The notes: generated from the letters alone by a model not told the origin. Counted from the first letter of the stretch, positions 29,301 through 37,666 are shown. The stretch is 64,000 nucleotides of DNA from Marinomonas balearica (GCF_004362145.1 NZ_SNXC01000012.1:372001-436000); one strand, 5' to 3'. Program-made: numbers and translations.

Positions 29301-31393
29301 GCTAAGGTGATTGTGGTCGTACCATCGTACAAAGTGGTCGTTTCACCGATATCCGACTGGCTTGTGTACTCGATAATACTGAGGCTTACGGTTCGTTCTC
29401 CACTCGTGTCATCCCCCGTATATTTATAAGCAATACCGTCAATAACTGACGCCGCATTTTCGGAAGAGTCCATGATATAAAGCGTCACCGTCACGACACC
29501 ATCTTTTTCTGTGATGGAGTACGATGTATTGTCCACCGTTTGGGATGTTCCTGAAAAAGCTTCTAAGGTGATCTTACCCTTGCCTACTTTTAGTAGGTCA
29601 TCGGCGGTGGCTCCTGTAATGGCGATCTGAACTTTCCAGATGGTCTGGTCTGCTTCTATGGTTTCGATGCTGGTATCGCTAAACAAGAGAGTGTAATCAT
29701 CGCCAGTCTGGTAGGTTATCTCGTTTGTGGTCGTGGAGATCTCCGCCGGATTATTCACCCCGATCAAATTCACTTGAACATTCACCGAGGTTTCATTACC
29801 GTCCCCGTCATTGACCGTGATTGAAAAACTAGGACTGGCGCCATTCGCTACCGGATCATTACTTGAGTTGGAATAGGTGATTTGACGCAACACTTGTTGT
29901 GCCGTGGCTTGAGACGTTGAAGCCGTAAAAGACACGGTTAACAAATTGTCTACCACCGTGAATGTCGCGATTTCACTTCCATCCTTGAGAATCTTTCCGT
30001 CTTCAAGTGTTAGGCCATTCGCCTCTTGAAAACCGAATTCGTCTTCTACTAACGCGCCAGATTCGCGGGTGATGGTGTAGCTGGCACCCTGATAGTCATC
30101 CAGTGCGTCCAGCTCCGAATCACTGATGATGCCAGTGGGCAGCAATAGCGTACCTTGTTCATTTTCGGTGTAAGACGCCGCAGGGACATCAAAACTAAAC
30201 GATAAAATGCCATCACTGATCACCACAAACAGTTTTGAATGATCTGCGCTTAAATAGGCTTGAGTGATGCTAGAAAAGTTCGCACCGAGATCGTTGTCAG
30301 AGCCATCAATAGTTTGAACTGCCGTTAGGTCAGCAGTGTCATCTTGCAAGAAGACATCTATGTATGCGCCCATAACAAAAACGCCCGTACCGTCTTCCGA
30401 CACTAAAATGGTTCTGGCTTCATCGGACACAGAATAAGTATCCGCCAAGGTCAATTCACCGGCATCGTCGTACGTCATGACCAATAAACTAGAGCCGTCG
30501 TTATCATTCAACGCATAGATGGTTTGACCGTCAGCAGAAATTTTTACCGAATTGATAAAATACTGATCGTCTTCTCCCGTTACGGAGCTGACGTAGGTAA
30601 GTGTGCCGTCGTCGTTTACATCAAAGAGTGTCACCGCATTCGAACCACCACTGGCTCCCACCACCAGACGAGTACCGTCTGCACTAATCGCAATACTGTT
30701 TGCGCCTGTTAGCCCAGAAACGCCTTCCGTATCATTGCTATATTGCGCAACAAGAGACAGCGACCCTTCATCATCTGACGATAAAACAAGGACTTGGTCG
30801 CCTCCCGTGACGTACAAATAATCGCCGGAGGTTTCTATATCGAAGACAAAACTGGATACGCCATCAATACCAAAGTCGGTTATTTCAGTACTGCTCAGGC
30901 GTGTTAACTCGCCCGTCTGCGTATCTCGACTAAACACAACCAAGCTGTTGTCGTCTTCACCAAACACATAGAGGTAGTTTTGATCAGACGACATACTGAT
31001 CAAACTGGCACCCGCCAAGCCTTCGTTTTGTACCACTTGGTCGTTAGTATAAGTCTCTAAATTGAACACAGACGTGTAGTTGTAATAGCTTTGCACTAAG
31101 GTTAATGAGCCATCTTCCGCCACGCTAAACACACTTAAAACGGAGGAATCAGTGCTCCATGAACTTGAGTTACTGCTCACTGCATAGACAAAATTGCCGT
31201 CTTCAGAGACAGACACGTCTTCGGCCGCAGCCAATACATTAGAATACGTGCTTGAATCGTAATCGTTCGTCTCGTCGACATAATCAATGTTGGTTGACTC
31301 CACTTCCAAAGTGGCGGCCCCAGCAGCATCGAACATCATTCTCTGCTCAAGGGCAAAGACCCCTAATGAACGCGATGGTTTGGCAAACAACAT
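26354..31393 (-). CDS. Large surface protein with LEPR-like N-terminal motif, beta-propellers and cadherin-like repeats
   Basis: 1679 residues, strongly acidic. There is no ordinary signal peptide; the N-terminus is MLFAKPSRSLGVF followed by LEQRMMFDAAGAA at 15-27, close to the LEPR-x-x-FDAA motif found at the N-terminus of many giant extracellular proteins. Two beta-propeller-like regions (about 50-400 and 880-1220) contain repeated strands such as ISADGTRLVVGASGG and TADGQNLYLLGN. Between and after them are cadherin/Calx-like repeats, for example SITVNDGDGNETSVNVQV. An Ig-like domain starts near 1354 and a Ser/Thr/Pro linker lies near 1444-1490. I found no RTX nonapeptides. A CAGGAG ribosome site precedes the ATG. 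It is probably the substrate of the transporter genes that follow. Confidence 0.8.
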   Translation of the reverse strand: MLFAKPSRSLGVFALEQRMMFDAAGAATLEVESTNIDYVDETNDYDSSTYSNVLAAAEDVSVSEDGNFVYAVSSNSSSWSTDSSVLSVFSVAEDGSLTLVQSYYNYTSVFNLETYTNDQVVQNEGLAGASLISMSSDQNYLYVFGEDDNSLVVFSRDTQTGELTRLSSTEITDFGIDGVSSFVFDIETSGDYLYVTGGDQVLVLSSDDEGSLSLVAQYSNDTEGVSGLTGANSIAISADGTRLVVGASGGSNAVTLFDVNDDGTLTYVSSVTGEDDQYFINSVKISADGQTIYALNDNDGSSLLVMTYDDAGELTLADTYSVSDEARTILVSEDGTGVFVMGAYIDVFLQDDTADLTAVQTIDGSDNDLGANFSSITQAYLSADHSKLFVVISDGILSFSFDVPAASYTENEQGTLLLPTGIISDSELDALDDYQGASYTITRESGALVEDEFGFQEANGLTLEDGKILKDGSEIATFTVVDNLLTVSFTASTSQATAQQVLRQITYSNSSNDPVANGASPSFSITVNDGDGNETSVNVQVNLIGVNNPAEISTTTNEITYQTGDDYTLLFSDTSIETIEADQTIWKVQIAITGATADDLLKVGKGKITLEAFSGTSQTVDNTSYSITEKDGVVTVTLYIMDSSENAASVIDGIAYKYTGDDTSGERTVSLSIIEYTSQSDIGETTTLYDGTTTITLAAADEDNVAPTITSTTNQIAYTENGAATSVFPDAVLTDSQMDAYNDGAGNYHGAELIVSIADVTSSDQLVFEEANGLALTGSSLTKDGVVIATVSNEGGVLTITFTEDNGTVPTTEDVQNVLNQIQYQNSSETPESTVNVSVTLSDQFGLTSNILMAQINITALNDTPEVTQDASIAAGEMSLTETLSAAEGLTDVSASNVSSDGGVLYVADSSGNIAVFTLNDESSEWEYQSTLTSVDGVDSVDKLITTADGQNLYLLGNEGDVIAVYSLSEDLVLSNTQVIVADYETNEITVSGVQDIVLSEDGLHFYYINSTALSEMTRDAETGELSFVQKIADAWSSPYLWNPSSLTVSGDYVFVTTNFRTSTLIVFEQEESGLEWKAYIRDGSEDSAGNSAILSSTTHVAATDDGEYIYVVNDTSIYTYSYDAESESFLLVTDEAILVENLSDLVVSADNEKLFVLTSDGSLYRYIIGEDGSLTQAGIMQGASSEGAYLSISDAGHVFLQGTDVVAIYDATGREESLYEIGFDAVVLAPELTIFDEEMSASDNYSGLTITLSGSTINASDTFGLASDSEFTLDGENLLYQGEVVGRFVNDDGTLSVAISSALTQDQVNALARSLTFENASLTQAATLSFTVSINDGDASSNSVEIALNVAENLPPQLADSYQFSNITETESVSIQLPDTLFSDASNDTLTWQVTGLPNGLSFNSDTLVISGNAVESGEFLVVIQTTDTKGQSAQIEVTLTVESMVVPSSPSSSQIDASETTANPSSATVSPSSTTVSPSEAAMQYFTQFDSQNISSLDNQVSSMDVSANTALITSTLGSDSFSTSLSFTENTRLDSAQTESTTSLQSYRSTSIEWSQGISNAQLSLLDSVMSEEEKAILAVMSADGIGLPEGVEYDLETGRLNLDKDVLGDTQQIELHVLVVDENGETSVIPVEVKLESGSHAQVNNAPFSEQVNDASSLSVFNINKLLLNDLTAAS

Positions 31394-31433
31394 AGCAATA
31401 CTCCTGCTTAGTGAATCTTTTTCCTGACGTTTT

Positions 31434-33020
31434 TTACTTTATTAAGCGTACGTAATAATTCTGTCGAATCTCTTCTGCGATCTCTTCAAGTGAGTTGTCG
31501 ATTTGGCTTTTTCCTTCGACAAAGCTAGATGCGTCAGCGAAATACAGGCCACCACCGCCCCCTGCACATTCTCGTAATCCTGGGCCTGCAATATCTGCAA
31601 ATAACGTCCTGCTGAAATCTGCTGGGTCGCCCGGGCGAACACCGATGAAGAAAAACTTAATATTCTTATCTCTAAAACTCCGGCACACATCGTGGAAGCG
31701 CTGCGTCGCAAAGGCTTTAGCTGAGCCTGGCCCCGTTGAATCCAAAGCTTGATCACGGTTGAAGTTATAAGCATCCGTGTCGAACCACTCTCCGGCTGTA
31801 TTTGCCAGCATCACAATCACCTTCACATTGCTCTTGCTTTTACTGAAGTCGAGCGGTAATTCGCTGTCCCCCCAGCCAGAGCTTCCGCGCATGTTTGGTG
31901 AGAGCGCATGGCCGGCCCAACCCATTGCAATGGCATAATTGACGTTGAATCGAGTCGACATTTCATCAAGGCGGCCATCAATCGCGTCTAAGTCATTTGT
32001 TAAGGGTAGGAGTGGGGCATTAGGGCAGCCTTTATCCGCAACAATCCAGCGAACATCCTCAGCCACCGAGCTTGGCCATAAGCTGGGGTTAGGGCCTACC
32101 CACGAAATGGGCGTCGCGCCGGGACTGCCGTTTTGAGGGAGGTCATGGCGGTAATACACCCCGAATTGACTGTCAGGTTGTTGATCCCAATTGAAATTCT
32201 CTCCAGCCCCCAACCCACGATACATACAAAGCAATTTCGCTACGCGATCTGGAAAACGGGGGTCCGCTAAACTGCGGACTTTTCCGGTCTTAAATAAGCT
32301 GCGCAATTCAGGTGGGTTCAAGGCTCCGGCGGCCGCCCATCTGGAGATTCGTTCCGGATCATCAGCATCATAGACATTCACGGTCTGACTAAATGGCACT
32401 AAAGACAGCCAGACTTTTTGTGCGCTATTAGATGCATCCGTATCTTCCCCAAGAAGGTTTCGAGCAAAATTCTTCCCCAGTTTTCGCAAAGCGACCAGCT
32501 CAGGTTCATCCTCTGTTAGGGTATTCGGCAATAACAAGGCGACTTCTGTGGGAGTAGACACCACTTCAACCTTTGAAGAAATAACCTGATCTTCCGTCTG
32601 CGCATTCAATAAATCAGATTGAGTTTTAAGTGTGACGGTAACGGTAAAAGTAGGGTGGCCATCGTTCGTACCCTGCGTGACAGAAATGGAAGTTGTATCA
32701 ATTTGATCTATAAGGCCTGAATCCATACCAAGGTTATTCAGCACATAGCCTTGGGCAATGGAATCTAGATCGGTTTCATCATCGTTGTTGTTTCGCAGTT
32801 GTATCTGACCAATCGCAAGGGCGGCAGCGTCAGTAGCGCGTTTTAGCTGGCCAGCGGTATTCACCATTCGAACCGTATCAAACGCAAATGAAAGCCCCAC
32901 GAGCGCGCCCACTAATATCAACACAATGAAAGGTAAAGCCGCGCCAGAATCGCTTCTTAAAAAAGTGTTTAATGCATTTCGTGTGCTCGAAACATGGGTA
33001 TGCAGACAACGGGTTTTCAT
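31434..33020 (-). CDS. tadG: TadG-like Tad pilus assembly protein with degenerate vWA domain
   Basis: 528 residues from an ATG at 33020 (an in-frame TTG lies one codon upstream). The N-terminus has the TadE/G pattern LRSDSGAALPFIVLILVGAL and FAFDTVRMVNTAGQLKRATD with AAALAIG. A C-terminal part has the layout of a von Willebrand A domain (KVIVMLANTAGEWF, later KNIKFFFIGVRPGDPADFSR). At the place of the metal site (about 161-170) the sequence is VALLLPNTLT rather than DxSxS, so metal binding is probably lost. TadG is normally the last gene of a tad operon; here it is 13 kb away and starts the surface-protein operon, which suggests that the two loci work together. Confidence 0.8.
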   Translation of the reverse strand: MKTRCLHTHVSSTRNALNTFLRSDSGAALPFIVLILVGALVGLSFAFDTVRMVNTAGQLKRATDAAALAIGQIQLRNNNDDETDLDSIAQGYVLNNLGMDSGLIDQIDTTSISVTQGTNDGHPTFTVTVTLKTQSDLLNAQTEDQVISSKVEVVSTPTEVALLLPNTLTEDEPELVALRKLGKNFARNLLGEDTDASNSAQKVWLSLVPFSQTVNVYDADDPERISRWAAAGALNPPELRSLFKTGKVRSLADPRFPDRVAKLLCMYRGLGAGENFNWDQQPDSQFGVYYRHDLPQNGSPGATPISWVGPNPSLWPSSVAEDVRWIVADKGCPNAPLLPLTNDLDAIDGRLDEMSTRFNVNYAIAMGWAGHALSPNMRGSSGWGDSELPLDFSKSKSNVKVIVMLANTAGEWFDTDAYNFNRDQALDSTGPGSAKAFATQRFHDVCRSFRDKNIKFFFIGVRPGDPADFSRTLFADIAGPGLRECAGGGGGLYFADASSFVEGKSQIDNSLEEIAEEIRQNYYVRLIK

Positions 33021-33329
33021 CAACAGCGAAACTCTTAAGAGTGATTAAAAATAATGTCGGGAGAGGTTAGTGCAGATGATTACTATTCGCAATAAAATAA
33101 CGATTTGGCTTTATTAATAATCATTAATATTTGTTCGTCGAAAAGCAGCAGAACGCTTGAATGTACCGTTACAGCGGAGAGGGAAGAGGGTCTTTCTTTC
33201 ACCCGCGCCCTTTAAGGGACGGGTGACATGATCTCAACCAAAAGGAAGGGAGAGACCAAATAAGCGTTAGAAGGAATAAAAGCGAGAAGAAGCAAAACTC
33301 GAAAAGCCGTTGCGGCTGATGCGAATAGC
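33021..33329. promoter_or_regulatory. Intergenic region upstream of the tadG/surface-protein operon
   Basis: 309 bp without a gene. It holds the promoter of the leftward tadG operon. An AT-rich sequence at 33110-33128 with ATAATCATTA matches 13 of 19 Fur consensus positions. A GC-rich hairpin CACCCG (33200-33205) / CGGGTG (33220-33225) with an inner CCCT/AGGG stem lies near the rluF end; it has no T-run on either strand, so I do not call it a terminator. Confidence 0.5.
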
Positions 33330-34400
33330 TTATCGAGAAGGCTTTCTTTTTCCAGCAGGCTTTGGAGCACTGCGCCCAGCAGGTGGTCTGCCTTTTGTTC
33401 CTGGTCCTGTTTTACCTTTTGGAGCGGGTTTGCCGCTGCCTTTGTGATGCGGTGGTTTTGAGCTGTTCGGCTTTGAACTGTTTGGTTTCGAGCTTCCAGG
33501 CTTACCTTTAGCAGGCGTGTTAGGTCGATTGCCGCTTTTCGGTTTTTCGTTTTGGCCCGTTCCGCGTCTTGCTCCACCAGTATTCTTACCGTTTGCACTG
33601 CGATTATCTGAGCGGTTCCCAGAATGTCGATTGCCTTGTGGCTTGGGTTTTCTCGGGTTCTTCGCAGGTGGGTTTGTTGTATCCGAATCGGCGGTCAGCT
33701 GAACGAGCGTTGTCAGCTCTTTTTTCGTCAGATCGCGCCAATCACCAAGTGCAAGCCCTTTGAGTGAGACATTCATGATACGCACACGTTCAAGGCGCGT
33801 AACTTCGAAACCAAAATGTTCCGCCATACGGCGAATCTGGCGGTTTAAGCCTTGAACAAGCGTAATGTTGAACACATAGGTCGATTCTTTAACCACTTTA
33901 CACTTTTTCGTGACTTGTCCAAGAATCGGCACGCCGTTCGACATTCCATCAATAAATGCTTGAGTGATGGGCTTGTTCACCGTGACCAGATATTCTTTTT
34001 CATGATTGTTCGCGGCGCGGAGAATCTTATTCACCAGATCGCCATTATTGGTCAGAAAGATCAGACCTTGCGAATCTTTATCAAGACGGCCAATCGGGAA
34101 AATCCGAGCTCCGTGTTTCACAAAGCTGACAATATTGGACGGTTCGCTGGATTCGGTCGTACTGACAATGCCAACAGGCTTATTTAAAGCAATAAAGATC
34201 AGATCTTCGGCTTCTTGCGGCTCAATGGTTTGGCCGTTAACTTTGACTAAATCACCCGGTGATACCTGATCGCCTGTTCCAGCACGCTTACCATTGATGA
34301 AGACATTTCCCTGATCGATAAAACGGTCGGCTTCGCGCCTTGAGCACAAGCCGCTTTCGCTGATGTATTTATTGATACGGATCGAGGTTTTAAAGTTCAT
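33330..34400 (-). CDS. rluF: 23S rRNA pseudouridine synthase RluF with a long basic tail
   Basis: 356 residues. An S4 RNA-binding domain ([20 protein letters not shown]) precedes the RsuA-type catalytic domain with [20 protein letters not shown] (Asp107). [31 protein letters not shown] and [20 protein letters not shown] match RluF, which makes pseudouridine 2604 of 23S rRNA. From about residue 240 there is a tail of some 115 residues rich in Lys, Pro, Gly, Ser and Asn, including three SSKPN-type repeats. Such tails occur in some RluB/RluF proteins and probably help RNA binding. An overlapping same-strand frame at 33212-33598 is not a gene. Confidence 0.92.
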   Translation of the reverse strand: MNFKTSIRINKYISESGLCSRREADRFIDQGNVFINGKRAGTGDQVSPGDLVKVNGQTIEPQEAEDLIFIALNKPVGIVSTTESSEPSNIVSFVKHGARIFPIGRLDKDSQGLIFLTNNGDLVNKILRAANNHEKEYLVTVNKPITQAFIDGMSNGVPILGQVTKKCKVVKESTYVFNITLVQGLNRQIRRMAEHFGFEVTRLERVRIMNVSLKGLALGDWRDLTKKELTTLVQLTADSDTTNPPAKNPRKPKPQGNRHSGNRSDNRSANGKNTGGARRGTGQNEKPKSGNRPNTPAKGKPGSSKPNSSKPNSSKPPHHKGSGKPAPKGKTGPGTKGRPPAGRSAPKPAGKRKPSR

Positions 34401-34470
34401 CTTATGGTGTGCCTTCGGGGTGAATTATCTGTATTTTCTTGTGTTCTAAGAGGACGGTCTGTTCGCCGTA

Positions 34471-35091
34471 CTAACCTTTGAAACCTTTACCAACAAGATA
34501 CACTTCGCGAGATCGAGCGCGAGACGAATCTGGCTTGCGTATTACAACGGTTTGAAAGTGCTTACGTACTTCTTTAACGAACTCGTCGTAGCCTTCACCG
34601 TGAAAGACTTTGACCGCAAAGCTGCCTTTGGGCTTCAGTACCTGAGTCGCCATATCCAACGCAAGTTCTACCAAATAGATAGAAGACGCCTGATCTGAAG
34701 AAGAGATACCGCTTAAATTTGGAGCCATATCTGAAACAACAACATCGACAGGGTCGCCGTTTACCGCCACCATGATCTCATCAAACACACTTTGTTCGGT
34801 AAAATCACCCTGAATAAATTCAACGCCAGCAAGCGAATCCATCGGTAATATATCCGACGCGATCACCTTGCCCTTGTTGCCAACGAGCTTCGATGCGATC
34901 TGTGACCAACCGCCCGGCGCTGACCCCAAATCCATCACCAAATTTCCGGGCTTGATCAGCTTATCCTTATCGTTTAATTCTAATAACTTGTAACTTGCTC
35001 GTGAACGGTAGCCATCGACCTGAGCTTGTTTAACGTAAGGGTCGTTGACATGTTCGTCTAGCCAACGGTTGCTGCTTTTGGATCTCGCCAT
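34471..35091 (-). CDS. rlmE: 23S rRNA 2'-O-methyltransferase RlmE (FtsJ/RrmJ)
   Basis: 206 residues, the usual size. It methylates U2552 of 23S rRNA in the 50S subunit using SAM. The SAM-binding motif is [13 protein letters not shown], and the K-D-K-E catalytic tetrad is visible at Lys35, Asp121 ([11 protein letters not shown]), Lys161 ([10 protein letters not shown]) and Glu196 (SREVYLV), spaced as in the E. coli enzyme. The usual neighbours yhbY and ftsH are absent; instead it lies next to rluF and is divergent from another rRNA/tRNA methyltransferase. Confidence 0.95.
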   Translation of the reverse strand: MARSKSSNRWLDEHVNDPYVKQAQVDGYRSRASYKLLELNDKDKLIKPGNLVMDLGSAPGGWSQIASKLVGNKGKVIASDILPMDSLAGVEFIQGDFTEQSVFDEIMVAVNGDPVDVVVSDMAPNLSGISSSDQASSIYLVELALDMATQVLKPKGSFAVKVFHGEGYDEFVKEVRKHFQTVVIRKPDSSRARSREVYLVGKGFKG

Positions 35092-35216
35092 GATATCGTC
35101 GTATTACTTTATTGCTGAGTGAAGCGCTCATTGTACCTTAAATAGAGTGAAATGTGGGTAGGGCGTTGGAGAGAGTCTCTCCTTGTTTTCCGGTTTTCTG
35201 CGCCGTGATAAGAGCA

Positions 35217-35245
35217 CTGACTTACTGCCAACGGGCAGGTATAAT
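35217..35245 (+). promoter_or_regulatory. Probable sigma-70 promoter of the TrmH-family gene
   Basis: CTGACT (35217-35222), a 17-bp spacer, then a perfect TATAAT (35240-35245), 33 bp before the ATG at 35279. It also supports that ATG over the longer frame that starts upstream of the promoter. Confidence 0.6.
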
Positions 35246-35278
35246 GCAGCCTTCAAAACTACTGCTCTCTTATATCTT

Positions 35279-36001
35279 ATGAAACTAGACAACATTAAAA
35301 AGCTACACCAAAAGAAGTATCGTCAAGAGCTGGGTCATTGTCTGGTGGAAGGAGAGCATCTGGTACTGGAGCTGGAAAAAGCGGCCAAAAATAACCCGGC
35401 CTTGAACGCATCAAAGCTCTACGTTACACCCGCTTATCAGGATTGGCCGACCCGTTTTGAGAAACACGACGTCACAGAACGTCAGATGGCGACCATCGCA
35501 GGGACAAAAACACCACAAGGTGTGCTTGCCGTTGTGCCAATGGAAGCGATTCAACCGGCACAAGACACATCGTTGGCCGCAATCTACCTGCATGAAATAC
35601 AAGACCCCGGAAATCTGGGCACGATCCTTCGCACATTGGCTTGGTTTGGTGGCTTTCGTTGCTTATTAAGCCCCGGCAGTGTGGACCCGTTTAACCCCAA
35701 AGTGATTCGCTCTAGTATGGGCGCGGTGTTTCACGTGCCAATGGAACTGGATGTATCAATCGACACGTTACCAGAACGCTTCGCCAAAATCGGCTGCCTT
35801 GATATGGAAGGGGAAACCTTAAGCTCACCAGAGTTCAAAGCTTGTGATTGCTATATCTTTGGCAACGAAGCACGCGGCGTACCGCGAGAGAAACTGCAAG
35901 CGCTAAAAGCGCAACCGTTTACCATCTCTGGTGTTGGTTTAATCGAATCTCTAAACCTCGCCACCGCGGTGAACCTCAGCGTGTATGAACGTCAGCGATA
36001 G
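35279..36001 (+). CDS. TrmH/SpoU-family RNA 2'-O-methyltransferase
   Basis: 240 residues from the ATG at 35279; a longer frame from 35183 would run through the promoter and is rejected. The N-terminal part (IKKLHQKKYRQELGHCLVEG) is the small RNA-binding domain. The SPOUT knot motifs are present: motif 1 LHEIQDPGNLGTILRTLAWF, motif 2 IFGNEARGVP, and motif 3 IESLNLATAVNLSVYERQ. The exact nucleotide target cannot be read from sequence. It converges with the SAM methyltransferase gene, with six bases between stops. Confidence 0.9.
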   Translation: MKLDNIKKLHQKKYRQELGHCLVEGEHLVLELEKAAKNNPALNASKLYVTPAYQDWPTRFEKHDVTERQMATIAGTKTPQGVLAVVPMEAIQPAQDTSLAAIYLHEIQDPGNLGTILRTLAWFGGFRCLLSPGSVDPFNPKVIRSSMGAVFHVPMELDVSIDTLPERFAKIGCLDMEGETLSSPEFKACDCYIFGNEARGVPREKLQALKAQPFTISGVGLIESLNLATAVNLSVYERQR

Positions 36002-36007
36002 ATCTTG

Positions 36008-36748
36008 TTAAGACTCTTTCTTCAGCACAAACATATGGTAGCCAAACTCACCCAAGTAACGTTCATAAATCGCAATTTCGCGCTCTAAATCGGCGATTGC
36101 GGCGGAATCAGGCATGCTGGCTTTAACATCGGCAACACGTGCTTTTAATGGTTGGTAATAGTCAAACCACGCTTGTTCACTGAGAGTGAAGTGATCGATC
36201 ACGTCAAAGCCAGCTTGCTGCATTTGCGCTAAGCGTTTCGTTACCGATTGCATGTCAGCGTATTCACTCTTCCAGAACTTTATCGCATCGCTACTTGGGT
36301 TGTCAGTTAACCAGACTAAATCACTGATCACCATACAGCCGTTTTCTTTAAGTAACGGTCGCCACTGTGTTAACGCTTGTTCGACTCCCATAACGTAAGC
36401 AGAACCTTCCGACCAAACACAATCAAAGCTTGAAGGAGAAAACGGCAGCTCCGTCATACTGGCGCAGAAAAGAGAAACGCGTGCATCTAATGCTTGCTCA
36501 GCGAAGCGTTCACCAAGAGTATCGAGCGCGCTTGGCTCGTTATCCACAGCGATGATCTGCGCCTTTGTATGTTGTGCTAACAGGCGGGTAGAAAACCCTT
36601 TACCGCAGCCAATATCAATGATGTTTGCAGGCGTGATGGGCAGCATTGATAATGCTTTTAACGAGTCGGCATCGGTGCTTGGCCCCCAACGCTCTAACGT
36701 TTGGAACACCGTCATAAAGTCAGCCATGTATTCATCATGCTCATTCAT
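36008..36748 (-). CDS. Class I SAM-dependent methyltransferase
   Basis: 246 residues. SAM motif I is IIDIGCGKGFSTRLLAQ, the ribose-binding acidic residue lies in IIAVDNEPSAL, and motif II/III is FDCVWSEGSAYVMG with WRPLLKENGCMVISDLVWLT. This is a small-molecule type methyltransferase of the UbiE/Methyltransf_11 group. The substrate is unknown and the neighbours (RNA methyltransferases and a toxin-antitoxin remnant) do not help. No truncation is visible. Confidence 0.85.
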   Translation of the reverse strand: MNEHDEYMADFMTVFQTLERWGPSTDADSLKALSMLPITPANIIDIGCGKGFSTRLLAQHTKAQIIAVDNEPSALDTLGERFAEQALDARVSLFCASMTELPFSPSSFDCVWSEGSAYVMGVEQALTQWRPLLKENGCMVISDLVWLTDNPSSDAIKFWKSEYADMQSVTKRLAQMQQAGFDVIDHFTLSEQAWFDYYQPLKARVADVKASMPDSAAIADLEREIAIYERYLGEFGYHMFVLKKES

Positions 36749-36952
36749 ATCGTTCTACAACCTTCTTAGATGTTGGGCTTGCTGTTTATTAAGACCTTTA
36801 AGTTATAATGTCAGGTAGCAAGAGTATAGCAGGGTGACAAACGACGACGTTATAGAGGGGTCAAAACTTTGATGAAGAACCGCTGTAAAAATCGATTGGC
36901 TTACGGCTGATTTAGAGAATAGATGCGGTAGATAAGGTCTACAGATTGTGAC

Positions 36953-37192
36953 CTATAAAGTCACTTTGTGCAGAGCTCTTACCGCTGGTTTTTCCTGTTC
37001 AGTAAGACGCATGGACGAGTACTCAACTAGATTTAGAGAGGGATCAATTTGGCGAACATAGTCAGAGGCTAACCACTTCTCATCATAGCTAAAGCTGAAA
37101 TGCTCTTTACCTCTAATTTCAGACGAGCGTAATGTACCGACCAATATTGGGTCAGTTAAGTCTGTCCAATCAGCATAAACGTAGATTTCCAT
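36953..37192 (-). pseudogene. HipA-like toxin remnant, N-terminal domain only
   Basis: 79 codons. The first 55 or so residues match the HipA N-terminal domain (MEIYVYADWTDL, VGTLRSSEIRGKEHFSFSYD, then EKWLASD and IDPSL). A complete HipA is over 400 residues and would continue with the FGLFxDSSPDRWG region and a kinase core; none is found downstream. The last part (LVEYSSMRLTEQEKP) resembles a later segment of HipA and suggests an internal deletion, but this is by eye. It lies 12 bp after the hipB-like gene, as an operon partner would. Alternatively it is a HipS-like single-domain protein, but no HipT follows. Confidence 0.65.
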
Positions 37193-37204
37193 AATGCGGC
37201 GCTC

Positions 37205-37519
37205 TTATTTTTTATTCAGCAATTGGATGTCTTGCAGCTTTCTTCCCAGCTCGTCATCAAATGCAACTTTGGTTAGGTCGTCCAATAGGCCGAGGGAAGC
37301 TAATACGTTGACATAGTGACCAAGTGAAACGGAAGGATCGCCCTTTAAAATTTTTCGTAGCGTCGGTTTAGAGATCCCTGTTCTGCTGTGCATCATTTCT
37401 TGTGTAATGCTACGTCGCTTCATCGCCAGCGTTAAATTTTCGCCCAAGATGTTTAACACTTTTTTGTGTTTTGGGAAAACGACAGCGGTACGCTTTGTTT
37501 TTGATTCGATAATATTCAT
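37205..37519 (-). CDS. HipB-like antitoxin, XRE-family DNA-binding protein
   Basis: 104 residues. The helix-turn-helix reads LGENLTLAMKRRSITQEMMH and SRTGISKPTLRKILKGDPSV, followed by LGHYVNVLASLGLLDDL, the pattern of HipB-type and related antitoxins. The protein appears complete. It would neutralise HipA and repress its own promoter. Four related operator-like repeats lie immediately upstream at 37521-37666. The toxin gene downstream is reduced to a fragment, so this is probably now an orphan repressor. Confidence 0.82.
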   Translation of the reverse strand: MNIIESKTKRTAVVFPKHKKVLNILGENLTLAMKRRSITQEMMHSRTGISKPTLRKILKGDPSVSLGHYVNVLASLGLLDDLTKVAFDDELGRKLQDIQLLNKK

Positions 37520-37520
37520 A

Positions 37521-37666
37521 GTGAAACTATAATTTCTCTAATGGCTGTTTTGTGAAAGTATAGTTTCGCTATCTGCTTTAAGCAAATTGACAGTTTGATG
37601 TTATTAGGCGCACCGATGTGAAACTAAAATTACCTTTTTATATTTATTGTGAAGCTATAGTTTTCT
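37521..37666. promoter_or_regulatory. Four-copy operator array upstream of the hipB-like gene
   Basis: Four copies of an imperfect palindrome close to GTGAAACTATAGTTTCAC start at 37521, 37552, 37618 and 37649. The intervals are 31, 66 and 31 bp, close to whole numbers of helical turns within each pair. The first copy abuts the start codon. Autoregulation by the HipB-like protein is the natural reading; it was not tested. Confidence 0.7.

Noticed and set aside
26354-31393. RTX adhesin secreted by a classical type I system
   Set aside because: No glycine-rich calcium-binding nonapeptides at the C-terminus and no ABC ATPase gene nearby.
33200-33225. GC-rich hairpin as terminator of rluF
   Set aside because: No T-run on either strand.
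33212-33598. Minus-strand frame of 128 codons
   Set aside because: It overlaps the basic tail of rluF in another frame and has the biased composition of that tail.
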